A DNA stretch of 64,000 bases from Nitratireductor pacificus pht-3B (GTDB lineage: Bacteria > Pseudomonadota > Alphaproteobacteria > Rhizobiales > Rhizobiaceae). The DNA lies in contig NZ_AMRM01000007.1 in assembly GCF_000300335.1 (NCBI RefSeq), positions 1-64,000 of the forward strand. Direction: 5' to 3'. This document shows, piece by piece, positions 62,501-64,000 of the stretch (positions are counted from its first letter, which is position 1; each line of letters starts with the position of its first letter). A model generated the notes under the pieces. That model was not told the DNA's origin, did not search any database, and saw only the letters and a program-made list of their open reading frames with translations. The position numbers and the translations under genes were made by a program.

Positions 62501-63361
62501 ATGATGACGCACTACCGCACCATCGACATCGACGGGCGCAGGATTTTCTACAGGGAGGCGGGAAGCCGCGATCTGCCGACACTGCTTCTGCTACACGGTT
62601 TCCCGGCATCGTCGTTCATGTTCCGCGACCTGATCTGCCGGCTTTCCGACCGGTTTCACGTTGTCGCGCCTGATTATCCGGGGTTTGGCTACAGCGATGC
62701 GCCTTCGAATGCGGAGTTCACCTACAGCTTCGACCGCCTGGCAGACATCATCGAGCGGTTTGTCGATCAATTGGGGATCGAGAAATACGCCCTCTACATG
62801 CAGGATTTCGGCGGGCCGGTCGGCTTCCGCCTTGCGGTCCGGCGTCCGGAGAAGGTGACCTTCCTCATCGTTCAGAACGCCAATGCCTATGACGAGGGCC
62901 TGCCCGACAGTTTCTGGTCGCCCGTCCGTGCCCTGTGGGACGATCCGTCGCCGGAGAATTTCAGCAGGATCCGCGAGGCGGGAATTTCCGACGAGGCGCT
63001 GGAATGGAACTACACGCACGGCGTGCGGGACGTGACGAAAATCAGCCCGGACAGCTGGGTGCTGCAATCCGCTCTCGTCAACAGGCCTGGCAACAAGGAG
63101 ATCATGCTCGATCTCCTCTACGACTACCGGACGAACCCCGGCCTCTATCCCGAATGGCAGGCCTATTTCCGAAAACATCAGCCGCCGACGCTGATCGTCT
63201 GGGGACAGAACGACGTCATCTTCCCCCCTTCCGGCGCGCACCCCTATCGCCGGGATCTGGAGAAAGTCGATTTCAATCTTCTCGATACGGGTCACTTTGC
63301 CCTCGAGGAGCAGGCTGAGGTGATCGCCGGGCACATCAGGCGGTTCGCCGCGGCGCTCTGA
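62501..63361 (+). CDS. Alpha/beta hydrolase, haloalkane dehalogenase/epoxide hydrolase-like
   Basis: A 286-residue alpha/beta hydrolase. The oxyanion region is HGFPASSF (32-39) and the nucleophile elbow is QDFGGPVG with Asp102 where serine hydrolases have Ser, as in haloalkane dehalogenases and soluble epoxide hydrolases. The acid and base fit GQNDVIF and DTGHFALEE. ATG 62501 has GAGGAG upstream (ATG 62504 is also possible). It is divergent from the HxlR gene and likely induced through it; the substrate is unknown. Confidence 0.88.
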   Translation: MMTHYRTIDIDGRRIFYREAGSRDLPTLLLLHGFPASSFMFRDLICRLSDRFHVVAPDYPGFGYSDAPSNAEFTYSFDRLADIIERFVDQLGIEKYALYMQDFGGPVGFRLAVRRPEKVTFLIVQNANAYDEGLPDSFWSPVRALWDDPSPENFSRIREAGISDEALEWNYTHGVRDVTKISPDSWVLQSALVNRPGNKEIMLDLLYDYRTNPGLYPEWQAYFRKHQPPTLIVWGQNDVIFPPSGAHPYRRDLEKVDFNLLDTGHFALEEQAEVIAGHIRRFAAAL

Positions 63362-63508
63362 CCGCGCGCCCGGGTTTGGCCATCTGCCATCGGTCCGCGC
63401 CCGCTGTCCTGCCGGCGCGGTTCCCCTCTCCGCAAGGGCCGACTGCCTTCTGCGGAGACGACGGCGGGGGAGCTTTGATCCAAACGCAACCTTTTTTCCG
63501 AGGCGAAT

Positions 63509-64000
63509 ATGAGTCTGAACGGCGCGGCGGTTTCTCCGGCACTCTGCAATCAGGCGGAAGCGTCCGATGGATGCGGAAAGCCGCAGGACGAAGAGCATGA
63601 GGCGGGGCGGAACCAAATCCCGACTGCGCAGGCGCGCGGGGGCGTTGCCGCTCAAGCCCTCTCGCGCGGCGTCGCGCTGCTGTTCTCCGTCGCCTGCGGG
63701 CTTGCGGTCGCCAATGTTTATTACGCCCAGCCGCTGCTCGACGTGATCGCCGACACCTTCGCCATGAACCGCGCCTCCATCGGCATCGTCATCACCGTCA
63801 CGCAGATCGGCTATGGCCTGGGCCTGCTGCTGGTGGTGCCGCTTGGCGACCTGCTGGATCGCCGCCGGCTGGTGCTCGGACAGTCGCTCCTGTCGGTGCT
63901 TGCGCTGCTTGTCGTGGCACTCGCGCCGAACGGCACCGTTCTGCTGGGCGCCATGTGGGCAGTCGGCGTTCTGGCCGTGGTGACGCAGGTGCTGGTCGCC
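63509..64000 (+). CDS. MFS transporter (partial, N-terminal part)
   Basis: The first 164 residues of a major-facilitator transporter; the gene runs off the right edge. A 50-residue polar N-terminus precedes helix 1 (ALLFSVACGLAVANVYYAQPLL), followed by ITVTQIGYGLGLLLVVPLGD and the A-motif loop GDLLDRRRLVLG. The NVYYAQPLLD motif is typical of the YnfM/drug-efflux-like branch. GAGG lies 5 nt before ATG 63509. It follows the hydrolase gene by 147 bp on the same strand. Confidence 0.85.
   Translation, partial: MSLNGAAVSPALCNQAEASDGCGKPQDEEHEAGRNQIPTAQARGGVAAQALSRGVALLFSVACGLAVANVYYAQPLLDVIADTFAMNRASIGIVITVTQIGYGLGLLLVVPLGDLLDRRRLVLGQSLLSVLALLVVALAPNGTVLLGAMWAVGVLAVVTQVLVA

Overview
The window looks like chromosomal DNA of an alphaproteobacterium of the order Hyphomicrobiales (Rhizobiales), probably a Rhizobiaceae- or Phyllobacteriaceae-type soil or plant-associated bacterium. 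The evidence is high GC, the aerobic (Pseudomonas denitrificans-type) cobalamin genes, the fds formate dehydrogenase operon, DUF1636 next to cobW, and the palindromic intergenic elements, including two that resemble rhizobial RIME1. I cannot name the genus. I see no prophage, insertion sequence, CRISPR array, rRNA or tRNA.

Layout. (1) 1-7506, minus strand: a peptide-type uptake and hydrolysis cluster (M81/MlrC peptidase, solute-binding protein, two permeases, fused double ATPase, start of an M20 amidohydrolase), with a divergent IclR regulator at 7697-8506. (2) 8582-12795, minus: a Pot-type (polyamine-like) ABC transporter, followed by an RbsD/FucU mutarotase on the plus strand. (3) 13373-34477: a nearly complete aerobic cobalamin locus. 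Minus-strand genes are DUF1636-cobW-cobN-cobG-cobH-cobI-cobJ and cobL-cobE-cobM-cobA-cobB-cobS(V)-cobT(U)-cobF, plus cobD. Plus-strand genes are cobK, cbtB-cbtA-cobU(P)-cobO and cobC with a linked phosphatase. Absent from the window are cobQ, the cobS/cobT-type chelatase subunits, cobR and bluB. A divergent pair of cobalamin riboswitches (29688-30134) drives the two halves. (4) 35051-43037: housekeeping and miscellaneous genes (NhaC antiporter, luciferase-like monooxygenase, purU, DUF4287, DUF4139, pgi). (5) 43252-48385: a MocR-type regulator, CoxG-like protein, PaaG-like isomerase, Mrp/ApbC and a LysR regulator. (6) 48482-54679: the NAD-dependent formate dehydrogenase operon fdsG-fdsB-fdsA-fdhD-fdsD. 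(7) 54695-58779: an unusual accessory block made of an EF-Ts/DUF4180 fusion, an ECF41-type sigma factor, a flavodoxin-like protein, a TetR regulator and a divergent YciI-like protein around a near-ideal operator. (8) 58910-61596: metE under a third cobalamin riboswitch. (9) 61694-64000: an HxlR regulator, a dehalogenase/epoxide-hydrolase-like alpha/beta hydrolase, and the start of an MFS transporter.

How the genes work together. The corrin genes build adenosylcobalamin, CbtAB probably imports cobalt, and three riboswitches match B12 supply to cobalt uptake, corrin synthesis and the B12-independent methionine synthase MetE. The fds operon oxidises formate to CO2 with NAD+; purU releases formate from formyl-tetrahydrofolate. 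The most novel items are the EF-Ts/DUF4180 fusion in the sigma/flavodoxin/TetR block, the inverted pair of riboswitches with 67-nt identical cores, and the tyrosine-phosphatase-like gene translationally coupled to cobC.
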